From Filimonas effusa (GTDB lineage: Bacteria; Bacteroidota; Bacteroidia; Chitinophagales; Chitinophagaceae): a stretch of 64,000 nt of DNA. Where the stretch lies: assembly GCF_004118675.1 (NCBI RefSeq), contig NZ_SDHZ01000002.1:744001-808000 (forward strand), written 5' to 3'. The translations under genes and the position numbers were made by a program. Shown here piece after piece: positions 44,455 through 52,828 of this stretch. Position 1 is the first letter of the stretch. Each line of letters opens with the position of its first letter. A model generated the notes under the pieces. The model worked only from the letters and a program-made list of their open reading frames with translations. It was not told the DNA's origin and searched no databases.

Positions 44455-44862
44455 ATGAAGATAGAGATAACGCCTGAAATAGCATTCCGTACGGCGCGAA
44501 GCGGCGGTAAAGGCGGTCAGAATGTGAACAAGGTGGAGACGATGGTGGAGGGGCGCTGGCAGGTTGGGGATTCGGCATTATTGACAGCGGAGCAAAAGCA
44601 TGTTATACTAAAAAAACTTTCCAATCGTATTACATCGGAGGGGAGCCTGCTGGTAAAATCGCAGGCGCACCGGACGCAGCTGGGCAACAAGGAAGAGGTT
44701 ATACTTAAGATGAACCAGCTGGTACAACAGGCGCTGGAAAAGAAAAAAGCCAGGATTGCGACGAAACCTTCAAAAGCATCGCAGGAGCGGCGGATAGAGC
44801 ATAAAAAGCAGGCTTCCGGGAAAAAGCAAAACCGGCAGAAAATAAACCGGTACGATTACTGA
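44455..44862 (+). CDS. arfB: Ribosome-rescue peptidyl-tRNA hydrolase ArfB
   Basis: 135 residues. The GGQ motif of release factors is present (RTARSGGKGGQNVNKVET) without codon-recognition domains, and the C-terminal tail is basic (KKQASGKKQNRQKINRYDY), as needed to enter an empty mRNA channel. Frees ribosomes stalled at mRNA ends. A TAACTTTA box lies five bases before the ATG, suggesting a very short leader. Confidence 0.93.
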   Translation: MKIEITPEIAFRTARSGGKGGQNVNKVETMVEGRWQVGDSALLTAEQKHVILKKLSNRITSEGSLLVKSQAHRTQLGNKEEVILKMNQLVQQALEKKKARIATKPSKASQERRIEHKKQASGKKQNRQKINRYDY

Positions 44863-44870
44863 TCCACAAG

Positions 44871-44878
44871 TATTTTTG
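44871..44878 (+). promoter_or_regulatory. Candidate -7 box of the flippase gene
   Basis: TATTTTTG fits TAnnTTTG. It overlaps the first possible TTG start (44876) and therefore favours the later TTG at 44897. Confidence 0.5.
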
Positions 44879-44896
44879 TTTCAAACAGGCATTGCG

Positions 44897-46402
44897 TTGA
44901 GTAATATTAAGAAATTAGCAGGGCAGACATTATGGTATGGAGTGAGTGCTATCGGGGCCAGGTTTATAGGCTACCTGCTGACACCGGTTTTAACTTATTC
45001 CGACAATATTACGATCGCCGATTTCGGCAAAATGGGTCTTATTTATTCGCTCATCCCTGTTTTAAATGCCGTATTCACCTACGGTTTTGAAACAGCCTAT
45101 TTCCGTTTTGCCTCCAAAGACCAATACAAAAACAGTCTTTATAATACCGCGTTTCTGTCGCTGGTTTTCTCAACACTGGTGTTCACCTGCATTTTATGGC
45201 AATTCCAGGGAGCATTGGCAAGTTTTGCGGGTTTGACCGATTTGCCAGAACTGGTACACCTGGCTATTTTTCTCATTGCGCTTGATGCTTTGAGCACTAT
45301 CCCCTTTGCCAGACTGCGGCAACAGGAGCGTCCTAAAAAATATGCTTTTATAAAAACAGCAGGCGTTATCCTGCACTTGTCGCTTTCCTGGTTCTTTGTC
45401 AATACCTGTCATGATATTGTGGCTAAGCACCCCAACCACCCGCTTAGTCTTATTTATGATATCAATAAGAACCCGATCTACTATGTAGTATTGGCAAACC
45501 TGATACAGGCCATATTTACTTTTGTATTACTGGGCAAGGAGCTTTCAGAGATCCGGCTGCGTATTAATCCTTCGTTATGGAAGGAAATGCTGGTTTACTC
45601 GCTGCCGTTGCTGATCGTAAATCTCGGCGGCATTGTCAACGAAACCTTCGACCGCATCATGCTTCGTGCGTGGGTGCCGGGTTCAGTGGTATTTAAAGAC
45701 CAGCAGGTAGGAATCTACAACGCGTGCTATAAGTTATCGATCCTCATCACATTATTTGTGCAGGCGTTTAAAATGGGGGCGGAACCTTTCTTTTTTAAAC
45801 AGGCTGAAGGACAAAGCCCTCAGCGGACCTATGCCCGTGTCATGAAGTTCTTCGTGATCGTACTCACGTTTATGTTCCTGGTGATCACCCTGTTCATGCC
45901 CATCTGGCAAATTATGATCCATCCCAAATACCGATCGGGTTTATCGGTTGTGCCTATATTGGTATTTGCCAATATTTTCCTGGGCATATACTATAACCTC
46001 AGCATCTGGTATAAACTGAGCAATAAAACCCTCGCCGGTACTTATATTACCTTTATAGGCGTGGGTGTAACTCTGGTAATCAACTACTTATTCATTCCAC
46101 ATTTCGGATATATTGCCAGTGCCTGGGCTACTTTTCTTTGTTATGGCACTATGATGGTCGTTAGCTACCGCTGGGGACAAAAGGCCTATCCGGTGCCCTA
46201 TGCCTGGAAAAAACTGGTGGCTTTTATGGTGATAGTGGCGGTGTTTTATTTTATTCACCTGGGGCTTACCAGGTTATGGCACAACACCGTTTTCTCGCTG
46301 GCGGTGGGTGCTGTTTTAGTGCTTGTTTACGGGCGATTTTTACTGCTGGTAGAGAAAAAAGAGTTTCAGAAACTGCCTGTTGTCGGGAAATTTATAAAGT
46401 AA
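44897..46402 (+). CDS. Polysaccharide flippase / lipid-linked oligosaccharide exporter
   Basis: 501 residues with about 12-14 hydrophobic helices and the MATE/Wzx pattern: GQTLWYGVSAIGARFIGYLL, ITIADFGKMGLIYSLIPVLN, YSLPLLIVNLGGIVNETFDR, MGAEPFFFKQAEG. Exports lipid-linked sugars across the inner membrane. No ATG is near; the start is TTG (MSNIKKLAG), chosen because of the promoter box. A TTG seven codons earlier is possible. No other polysaccharide genes lie beside it. Confidence 0.88.
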   Translation: MSNIKKLAGQTLWYGVSAIGARFIGYLLTPVLTYSDNITIADFGKMGLIYSLIPVLNAVFTYGFETAYFRFASKDQYKNSLYNTAFLSLVFSTLVFTCILWQFQGALASFAGLTDLPELVHLAIFLIALDALSTIPFARLRQQERPKKYAFIKTAGVILHLSLSWFFVNTCHDIVAKHPNHPLSLIYDINKNPIYYVVLANLIQAIFTFVLLGKELSEIRLRINPSLWKEMLVYSLPLLIVNLGGIVNETFDRIMLRAWVPGSVVFKDQQVGIYNACYKLSILITLFVQAFKMGAEPFFFKQAEGQSPQRTYARVMKFFVIVLTFMFLVITLFMPIWQIMIHPKYRSGLSVVPILVFANIFLGIYYNLSIWYKLSNKTLAGTYITFIGVGVTLVINYLFIPHFGYIASAWATFLCYGTMMVVSYRWGQKAYPVPYAWKKLVAFMVIVAVFYFIHLGLTRLWHNTVFSLAVGAVLVLVYGRFLLLVEKKEFQKLPVVGKFIK

Positions 46403-46534
46403 GCCTAATATGAGGCATGCAATTTGAATTTACCCACAGTCGAAACTGGTATTTCCCTATTTTCACGCGTAAGACAGGGACCTCTCTGTTGACCCGAAGC
46501 GTTAAAAGAAGAAATAGCCTAAAATATTAAACGG

Positions 46535-47725
46535 ATGAAACGATTTCTGACCATCACAGCAATTGCCCTATCAACCAGTACCGGTTGGGCGCAGGTATCT
46601 GATTCATTGAATGACAAAGAGTTACGGGAGAGGATATTAAGTGAGATCCAAGTCAATTTTGACCGGCGTACCCGCACCATCGATTCTACAGTGTTTCGTC
46701 TCGACGAAAAAGTAGGTGATCTCGACAAATCCATCAAAGAATCCAAAGACGCCAAGGAAAAAGCCGACAAATTACTGTTGCGGGTTCAGGCTCTTGAAGA
46801 CAAGCAGCGTGCAATTGACCAGAATGAACTGAATATATTCCAGGCCAACTACCAGTCGGCCCTGGTAAACCTGGTATCTATGGACCGGGAAATCAAGCCT
46901 TTATTATTATTCAACTCTACGCAGGCATTTTTTGGCGGACTTGGCGAAGCTGCCAATCCAATGAACTATCCCGGCTTCCAGGAATGGTACAAGCAATTCA
47001 ATACCTACCTGCAAAGCAATAAAGAGAAAAGCCCGATGCTCAGCATCACCAGCAGCCTGCTTAATGTTACCGGCAGCGCAACAGGACTGGTGCCCTTAAC
47101 CGGCCCCATTACCTCTGCCCTTTTCAGCAGTATGACCAGCTATATCGACAATATGGGCAAAAAAGAAAAAGACCTGAAGGCCCAGAGCGAGAAAATGCTG
47201 GCGCTTACGATGAAACTGAGCCAGTTCAACTACGATAAAGACCAGATCGAGAACGAATGGGAAACCATTACCAAAGAGCTGAAAGATCTGCAGGGGAAAT
47301 ATGAAAAATCCATTACCGAGAACCTGAAAACGCTGAACGTTAGTACAGCAGACTTTTCGGCCAATTTCACCAAAGAAAACGATGCGGAAAAAAGGTATCT
47401 CTACCTGACTGAATTACGCAAGAAGGCAGCAGAAAAGGTTTCCAAAGAAAAAGAAGCCAACCCCAAAGAATGGAAACAGCAGGTGTTTGTACCTATGAAC
47501 GAGGTACAGTCGTTAAAGCTGCGTTTTGGTCAAACAACCTTCCGGATCAGCCAGAATATTGTAAAGTACAATGATCTTTTCGCCAAATACCGCAACGATG
47601 AGCAACTGGGCAGCCGTATCAAAGACCTGGAAGTACGCTTAAAAGAATTACAGGAAACATTTGATAAGGCATTTGATCCATTGGATTATATCAACTCTGC
47701 GAATAAGATGTATAAAGTGAGTTAA
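46535..47725 (+). CDS. Secreted coiled-coil protein of unknown function
   Basis: 396 residues with a signal peptide (FLTITAIALSTSTGWAQ). Long charged heptad regions at about 25-110 and 205-260 and again near the C-terminus predict coiled coils; between them lies a Gly/Ser/Thr-rich patch with hydrophobic residues (LLNVTGSATGLVPLTGPITS). No domain recognised. Isolated gene ending in a strong terminator. Confidence 0.78.
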   Translation: MKRFLTITAIALSTSTGWAQVSDSLNDKELRERILSEIQVNFDRRTRTIDSTVFRLDEKVGDLDKSIKESKDAKEKADKLLLRVQALEDKQRAIDQNELNIFQANYQSALVNLVSMDREIKPLLLFNSTQAFFGGLGEAANPMNYPGFQEWYKQFNTYLQSNKEKSPMLSITSSLLNVTGSATGLVPLTGPITSALFSSMTSYIDNMGKKEKDLKAQSEKMLALTMKLSQFNYDKDQIENEWETITKELKDLQGKYEKSITENLKTLNVSTADFSANFTKENDAEKRYLYLTELRKKAAEKVSKEKEANPKEWKQQVFVPMNEVQSLKLRFGQTTFRISQNIVKYNDLFAKYRNDEQLGSRIKDLEVRLKELQETFDKAFDPLDYINSANKMYKVS

Positions 47726-47764
47726 TATAGGGTGTAAGCATTTTACGTCAACGTATAAACCAGC

Positions 47765-47802
47765 CGGCTAAACATCTCCTGAATGTTTAGCCGTTTTTTT
47801 TT
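47765..47802 (+). terminator. Terminator of the coiled-coil protein gene
   Basis: Stem CGGCTAAACAT / ATGTTTAGCCG with loop CTCCTGA and a run of nine T. Confidence 0.92.
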
Positions 47803-47815
47803 ATAAAGGCCTTGT

Positions 47816-49093
47816 TTACCTGCAGGGATACATTTCCTTTATATAAAAGACGCCATCATAATGCCGGTTCCAGCTTTCTTTCTGATAAATATGCCCTCGT
47901 CCCTTCATATAAAATGCTTCCTTAAAGTCCGGATATTTTTTATTGAAACGCCGGAAGTTGATGAAGGCAAATGGATCTCCCTTTTCGAGGAGCCAGCCAT
48001 CTATACTTTCTTTCTGGCCAAATGAAACAGACTGTATTTTTTCCCTGTCGCCGTGCATTCCATCGTTAAACCATCCATGACTGCCAATTGCGGACGTAAT
48101 ACCCAGGCTATAAACGTTGCCCTGCAACGCTGCTGTTTCTGCCAAAAGGGAGCCCATATTCCTGCTTATCCACCTATTCTGAAGGCTGTTGCTATGCTTC
48201 ATTATATGACTGTTTGCGGCCCAGACTATGATCTTTTCGCCTTTGTATTTTGAGCTTGCCAGCCAACTGACATTATCTGCCATTTGCCGGTCTCTTATAG
48301 AATCTGCCGCCTTCATCATTACCTGCTGTTGCCGCCCCCGTTTCATATATTCGTACTGCCTGACAAGTTGAAGCAGGTTGTTCGTTACCAGTATCCAATA
48401 ATCATCTCCGGTTGATTTCTCCGGCAACTGCGTTTTAAGCTGTAAAAGCGCATCTTCCAGAAACGGATAATCAGTCTTATTTGCGGCTTCGAGATCTTTG
48501 TGCCTGATGAACGCATTAAGAGATGAAAGGAACCTGTTATAATGAGCTGTTCGGGCATAAGGCAGTTCATATTTCCGGAAGATACTATCCAGTTCCGTCA
48601 CCAGCTTTTTACGGCTATAGTCCATAAGGAACTGGTTGTCGATACCCGTTATGCGAAGCGGCCTGCCTGTTGTATATGTCTGCAGCATATAATGGTAGAA
48701 AAGATCGTTTGTTGTTGAGCAGTTTGCCCATACGGAGCTGATATTATTATGCAAAAACTGCCGTATCGAGGCTGTATCAGTTGCCACCGTTTCAAGACCA
48801 CGTGTCAATGCATAAAGATCACTTTCCATAGCCAGGACATTAAATCCCAGGCTATCGTGCAGATACTTAACAATTTTTGATTTGGCTAAAAACGCAGCGC
48901 CATCACCATGCCACTGCTCTCCCAGCATTACGATCCGGGCATTGCCTATTGCTTCACCAATAGGTTTAAGATCAGCCTGTTGCAACTCTGCATTCTTTAT
49001 GAGATAAGATTCTTTCCTTACAAAACTCTTCATCCGGCTATTTGTGCAACCAAACAATAAGAATACTGTTATAAAGAACATCCATTTATTCAT
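47816..49093 (-). CDS. Erythromycin-esterase-like lipoprotein
   Basis: 425 residues with a lipobox (FLLFGCTNSR; Cys16). Family motifs: VMLGEQWHGDGAAF, giving the Glu59/His62 pair of the EreA-type site, AMESDLYALTRGL, and VWAANSHIMKHSNSL with the second His. Bona fide Ere enzymes open macrolide rings, but most homologues have other or unknown substrates, and membrane anchoring outside the cytoplasm is odd for a drug esterase. Isolated gene. Confidence 0.86.
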   Translation of the reverse strand: MNKWMFFITVFLLFGCTNSRMKSFVRKESYLIKNAELQQADLKPIGEAIGNARIVMLGEQWHGDGAAFLAKSKIVKYLHDSLGFNVLAMESDLYALTRGLETVATDTASIRQFLHNNISSVWANCSTTNDLFYHYMLQTYTTGRPLRITGIDNQFLMDYSRKKLVTELDSIFRKYELPYARTAHYNRFLSSLNAFIRHKDLEAANKTDYPFLEDALLQLKTQLPEKSTGDDYWILVTNNLLQLVRQYEYMKRGRQQQVMMKAADSIRDRQMADNVSWLASSKYKGEKIIVWAANSHIMKHSNSLQNRWISRNMGSLLAETAALQGNVYSLGITSAIGSHGWFNDGMHGDREKIQSVSFGQKESIDGWLLEKGDPFAFINFRRFNKKYPDFKEAFYMKGRGHIYQKESWNRHYDGVFYIKEMYPCR

Positions 49094-49229
49094 TTGCTGA
49101 ATTTAATTCATCCTAATATGAACGCAAAATGCCCTGTTATATATCCTTTACCTGCCAATTATTTCCCTGTTCGTAAAAAAGTATCATAATCACGCAGATT
49201 CGTATAAACAGGCAATTGGCAGATGGTTC

Positions 49230-49237
49230 TAATTTTG
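49230..49237 (+). promoter_or_regulatory. Candidate -7 box of the yqhD-like operon
   Basis: TAATTTTG fits TAnnTTTG, 21 bases before the ATG of the dehydrogenase gene. Confidence 0.55.
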
Positions 49238-49258
49238 TATTATTAAAACAATCGGTTT

Positions 49259-50422
49259 ATGACCAATTTCGAATTATACAATCCTACCCGGCTGGTGTTC
49301 GGGGCAGGACAAATCGTCAAGCTGAAAGACCTGGTACCGCAAAACGCGAAAGTATTAATGGTTTATGGCGGTGGCAGCATCTTCAAAAACGGCATTTATG
49401 AGCAGGTAAAGAATGCTTTAGAGGGCTTTTCCATTACTGAGTTCGGCGGCATTGAGGCTAACCCGCATTATGAAACATTAATGAAGGCTGTTGAAGTCAT
49501 CCGCAAAGAAAAGCTTGATTTCATTCTTGCTGTTGGCGGCGGCTCGGTGATAGATGGCGCCAAATTCATTTCGGCTGCTGTAAAATTTGAGGGTGACCCT
49601 AAGGAGATCCTGTATAAAAGGATGGCGATACGTGATAATGCGGTTTCTTTCGGCACAGTACTTACTATTCCCGCTACCGGCAGTGAAATGAATTCCGGAT
49701 CGGTAGTTACCATTGCTGAAACGCAGGAGAAACTGGCGTTTGGCGGGCCGGCCCTATTCCCCGTATTTTCGGTTTGTGATCCCAATGTGATTGTATCGTT
49801 ACCCAAGCGGCAATTACAGAATGGTGTGATAGATGCTTTCACGCATGTGATGGAGCAGTACCTCACCTACCCTGCCGACGCTTATTTGCAGGACCGGTTC
49901 TCGGAAGGCATTCTTCAGACACTCGTGGAAACAGGCCCCAGGGTAGTGGAGCAACCTGACAATTATAAGCTGGCAGCCAACTTCATGTGGAGCTGTACCA
50001 TGGCGTTGAACGGTCTGATACAAAAAGGGGTGCCTACCGACTGGGCTACACATATGATAGGTCATGAATTGACAGCCCTCTATGGCATAGACCATGCGCG
50101 CACACTGGCAGTTATAGCGCCTAACCTGTACAGGGTGTTGTTTAGCGCCAAAAAGGAAAAGCTGGCGCAATATGGCCGCCGTGTATGGAATATACAGGGT
50201 GATGATACGGATGCTATTGCCCGCGAAGCCATCAGCAAAACAGAAGCATTCTTCGATGAAATGGGTATGGAGCGTAAGTTATCGGCTTATACCCCGGATT
50301 ACGCGGCTACCGCGGATATTATCGTAAAACGCTTTGAAGCACGCGGATGGGCGAAGCTGGGAGAGAACGGGATCGTGACACCCGACAAGGTGAAAGAGAT
50401 CGTGGAAATGAGCTACAATTAA
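49259..50422 (+). CDS. yqhD: YqhD-like NADPH-dependent aldehyde reductase (iron-containing ADH family)
   Basis: 387 residues, the same length as E. coli YqhD and similar end to end: NFELYNPTRLVFGAGQI, MVYGGGSIFKNGIYEQV, LAVGGGSVIDGAKFI, LTIPATGSEMNSG, GVIDAFTHVMEQYLT and HMIGHELTALYGIDHARTLA with the metal-binding Asp and His residues. YqhD reduces a wide range of short aldehydes, protecting cells. First gene of a four-gene unit with an AraC regulator, as in the yqhC/yqhD system. Gene symbol by similarity only. Confidence 0.9.
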   Translation: MTNFELYNPTRLVFGAGQIVKLKDLVPQNAKVLMVYGGGSIFKNGIYEQVKNALEGFSITEFGGIEANPHYETLMKAVEVIRKEKLDFILAVGGGSVIDGAKFISAAVKFEGDPKEILYKRMAIRDNAVSFGTVLTIPATGSEMNSGSVVTIAETQEKLAFGGPALFPVFSVCDPNVIVSLPKRQLQNGVIDAFTHVMEQYLTYPADAYLQDRFSEGILQTLVETGPRVVEQPDNYKLAANFMWSCTMALNGLIQKGVPTDWATHMIGHELTALYGIDHARTLAVIAPNLYRVLFSAKKEKLAQYGRRVWNIQGDDTDAIAREAISKTEAFFDEMGMERKLSAYTPDYAATADIIVKRFEARGWAKLGENGIVTPDKVKEIVEMSYN

Positions 50423-50452
50423 TATGCATTTATTTCTTTAAAATATAAACTC

Positions 50453-51154
50453 ATGTCAACAGCAATCATTAAAATACTGATCGTACTTACGTCTCATAGT
50501 CAGCTAGGCAATACCGGCGAGAAAACCGGTTTCTGGGTAGAAGAATTTGCGGCCCCCTATTATGCGCTGGTGGATGCCGGTTATGATGTAACAATAGCAT
50601 CGCCGCTGGGAGGCCAGCCTCCTATCGATCCTAAAAGTGCAGCCCCGGAATCGCAGACGGAAGCCACCAAGCGCTTCTACGCCGATAAGGCATTACAGGA
50701 AAAGCTGGCACATTCACAAAAGCTGAGTGATGTAAAAGAAAGTGATTATGCCGCCATCTTTTACCCCGGCGGACATGGTCCTTTATGGGATTTAACCAAT
50801 GACAAACATTCTATTGCCCTGATAGAAGCCTTTTATGCCAGCGGCAAGCCCGTTGCAGCCGTATGTCATGCTCCTGCCGTACTGTTACATGCACACACGC
50901 CTTCCGGCGAACTGATCATTAGCGGCAAAAAAGTTACCGGCTTCTCGAATGAAGAAGAAGCGGCTGTTAAACTCACTAATGTAGTACCTTTCTTACTGGA
51001 AGATGAGCTGAAGCAATCGGGAGGTGTTTATAGCAAAGGAGCCAACTGGGGCAGCTATATATTACAGGATGGTCAGCTGATCACTGGTCAGAACCCGGCG
51101 TCTTCAGAAGCAGCAGCGAAGGCATTGATGTCTTTACTGGAAAGTAAAAAATAA
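50453..51154 (+). CDS. DJ-1/PfpI family protein (Hsp31-like)
   Basis: 233 residues. Nucleophile-elbow Cys138 in VAAVCHAPAVLL, an upstream Glu near residue 30 (GFWVEEFAAPY) and YPGGHGPLWDL fit the glyoxalase-III/chaperone type of DJ-1 proteins. These have been linked to detoxifying methylglyoxal or repairing glycated groups. Begins 30 bases after yqhD, same strand. Confidence 0.88.
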   Translation: MSTAIIKILIVLTSHSQLGNTGEKTGFWVEEFAAPYYALVDAGYDVTIASPLGGQPPIDPKSAAPESQTEATKRFYADKALQEKLAHSQKLSDVKESDYAAIFYPGGHGPLWDLTNDKHSIALIEAFYASGKPVAAVCHAPAVLLHAHTPSGELIISGKKVTGFSNEEEAAVKLTNVVPFLLEDELKQSGGVYSKGANWGSYILQDGQLITGQNPASSEAAAKALMSLLESKK

Positions 51155-51158
51155 TACT

Positions 51159-52046
51159 ATGCAACATTTCGCGAAACTCGAGAACCTGATGCATAACTAT
51201 GGCTATCCGCCGCCGGAAAGCCCTATGTTCAGCATGGTACGCTGTAATGGTGGCTGTGGTACCGGGGTTCAGAAGTTCACTACCGATTTTTATATTATCA
51301 GTCTTAAGAAAATGAAATCGGGCAGTATCACCTATGGCCGTACCAACTACGACAGCAATGGAGGATCACTGTATTTTATGAAGCCGCAGCAGATGGTGGA
51401 ATTGCGCGATGTAGAACTGGAAGAAGGTGGCTTCAGCATTTATATCCGTGAAGATTACCTGTTCGGCCATCCGCTTCACGACGATATCAAGAAGTATCAT
51501 TATTTTGATTATGATATCAATGAGGCACTTCACCTGTCGCCTTCGGAGGAAAAGGCTATCTGGGACCTGTTCGATAAAATTGAAGCGGAATATCATAATA
51601 CGCAGGATGAATATACGCGGCAGATCATACTCACGCATGTAGACGCGATACTGAAATATTCGCAGCGTTATTATAAACGCCAGTTTCTTAACAGGGCAAA
51701 CCTTTCCGGAGTAATGGTCACCCGTTTTAACCGTCTGTTGGAGGAATACCGACAAAGCGGTAAAATGGAGAAGGACGGTATTCCAACGGTGAAGGGGGCT
51801 GCGGAGCAACTGCATGTATCGCCGCGTTATCTTTCAGATCTGCTGAAGACAGAAACGGGGAAAACAGCGCAGGAACTGATACATTTGTTCCTGATAGCGG
51901 AAGCCAAGAATATACTGATAGGAACTGATAAGACTATTGCAGAAACAGCTTATAGTCTTGGATTTGAAAACCTGCCTTATTTTTCGAGGCTGTTCAAGAA
52001 GCAGGTAGGCAAGACGCCGGTGGCTTTCCGCAATTCGTTGAATTAA
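51159..52046 (+). CDS. AraC-family transcriptional regulator
   Basis: 295 residues. C-terminal HTH pair: VKGAAEQLHVSPRYLSDLLK, LIAEAKNILIGTDKTIAETA, YSLGFENLPYFSRLFKKQVG. The N-terminal part resembles an AraC ligand-binding barrel (GGCGTGVQKFTTDFYIISLK). Starts four bases after the DJ-1 gene; likely regulator of this unit, parallel to YqhC. Confidence 0.92.
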   Translation: MQHFAKLENLMHNYGYPPPESPMFSMVRCNGGCGTGVQKFTTDFYIISLKKMKSGSITYGRTNYDSNGGSLYFMKPQQMVELRDVELEEGGFSIYIREDYLFGHPLHDDIKKYHYFDYDINEALHLSPSEEKAIWDLFDKIEAEYHNTQDEYTRQIILTHVDAILKYSQRYYKRQFLNRANLSGVMVTRFNRLLEEYRQSGKMEKDGIPTVKGAAEQLHVSPRYLSDLLKTETGKTAQELIHLFLIAEAKNILIGTDKTIAETAYSLGFENLPYFSRLFKKQVGKTPVAFRNSLN

Positions 52047-52059
52047 AAACAAGTTAGTT

Positions 52060-52695
52060 ATGGCACTCATAGAAGATTTAAAATGGCGTCATGCCACGAA
52101 GGCTTACGATCCGAATAAAAAAGTAAAAGAGGAAGATCTGCAGAAGATACTGGAGGCGGCGCGACTGGCTCCTACTTCTTCAGGTTTGCAGCAGTTCAGG
52201 ATACTGGTACTCACGAACCAGGAAATCAAAAAGCAACTAAGTGCGCATGTATTGAACCCGGAAGTAATGGTTGATTGTTCTCATGTGCTGGTATTTGCTG
52301 CATGGGACCGTTATACGGAAGAGCGTATAGACAGCATCTACGATCGTACTACCGACGAAAGGGAACTGCCTCGCGGCCGCTTTAGCAGCTATACCGATAA
52401 GATAAAGAGCATATACCTGCCGCAAACTGCAGAAGAGAATTTTGTACATACTGCCCGTCAATCTTACATTGGCTTTGGTATGGCGATAGCGCAGGCTGCT
52501 GAGCTAAGAATAGACAGCACCCCGGCAGAAGGTTTCGACAATGCCAAGGTTGATGAAGTGCTTGGCCTTGCATCGAAAGGATTGAAAAGTGTTACGCTGC
52601 TTTACCTGGGCTACCGCGATGCGGAGAAAGACTGGTTGGCAAGTATGAAGAAGGTTAGGAATACGATGGAAGAGTTTGCTATTTATATAAAATAA
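52060..52695 (+). CDS. Nitroreductase-family NAD(P)H oxidoreductase
   Basis: 211 residues, NfsB-like. FMN-binding motifs: LKWRHATKAYDPNKKVKEED, EAARLAPTSSGLQQFRILV, RQSYIGFGMAIAQAAELRI, TLLYLGYRDAEKDWL. Reduces quinones or nitro compounds with NAD(P)H. Last gene of the yqhD unit, 13 bases after the AraC gene and before a strong terminator. Confidence 0.9.
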   Translation: MALIEDLKWRHATKAYDPNKKVKEEDLQKILEAARLAPTSSGLQQFRILVLTNQEIKKQLSAHVLNPEVMVDCSHVLVFAAWDRYTEERIDSIYDRTTDERELPRGRFSSYTDKIKSIYLPQTAEENFVHTARQSYIGFGMAIAQAAELRIDSTPAEGFDNAKVDEVLGLASKGLKSVTLLYLGYRDAEKDWLASMKKVRNTMEEFAIYIK

Positions 52696-52774
52696 TGCTA
52701 AAGAAGGCTTTATTCCTAATATTACAACTGGGTTTACCGACTTATAGCATTCTAAAAAGAGCAGAAAAATATAC

Positions 52775-52819
52775 AACAAAGGATGGCTGTTTTTTAATTT
52801 AAAGCAGCCATCCTTTGTT
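52775..52819. terminator. Terminator between the yqhD unit and the TonB receptor
   Basis: 15-bp perfect stem (AACAAAGGATGGCTG and complement) around a 15-base T/A-rich loop. Lies between convergent genes and can serve both. Confidence 0.85.
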
Positions 52820-52828
52820 ATTGAATCA

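Noticed and set aside
46403-46534. Possible RNA gene in the spacer after the flippase gene
   Set aside because: No tRNA cloverleaf, terminator or clear structure could be seen.
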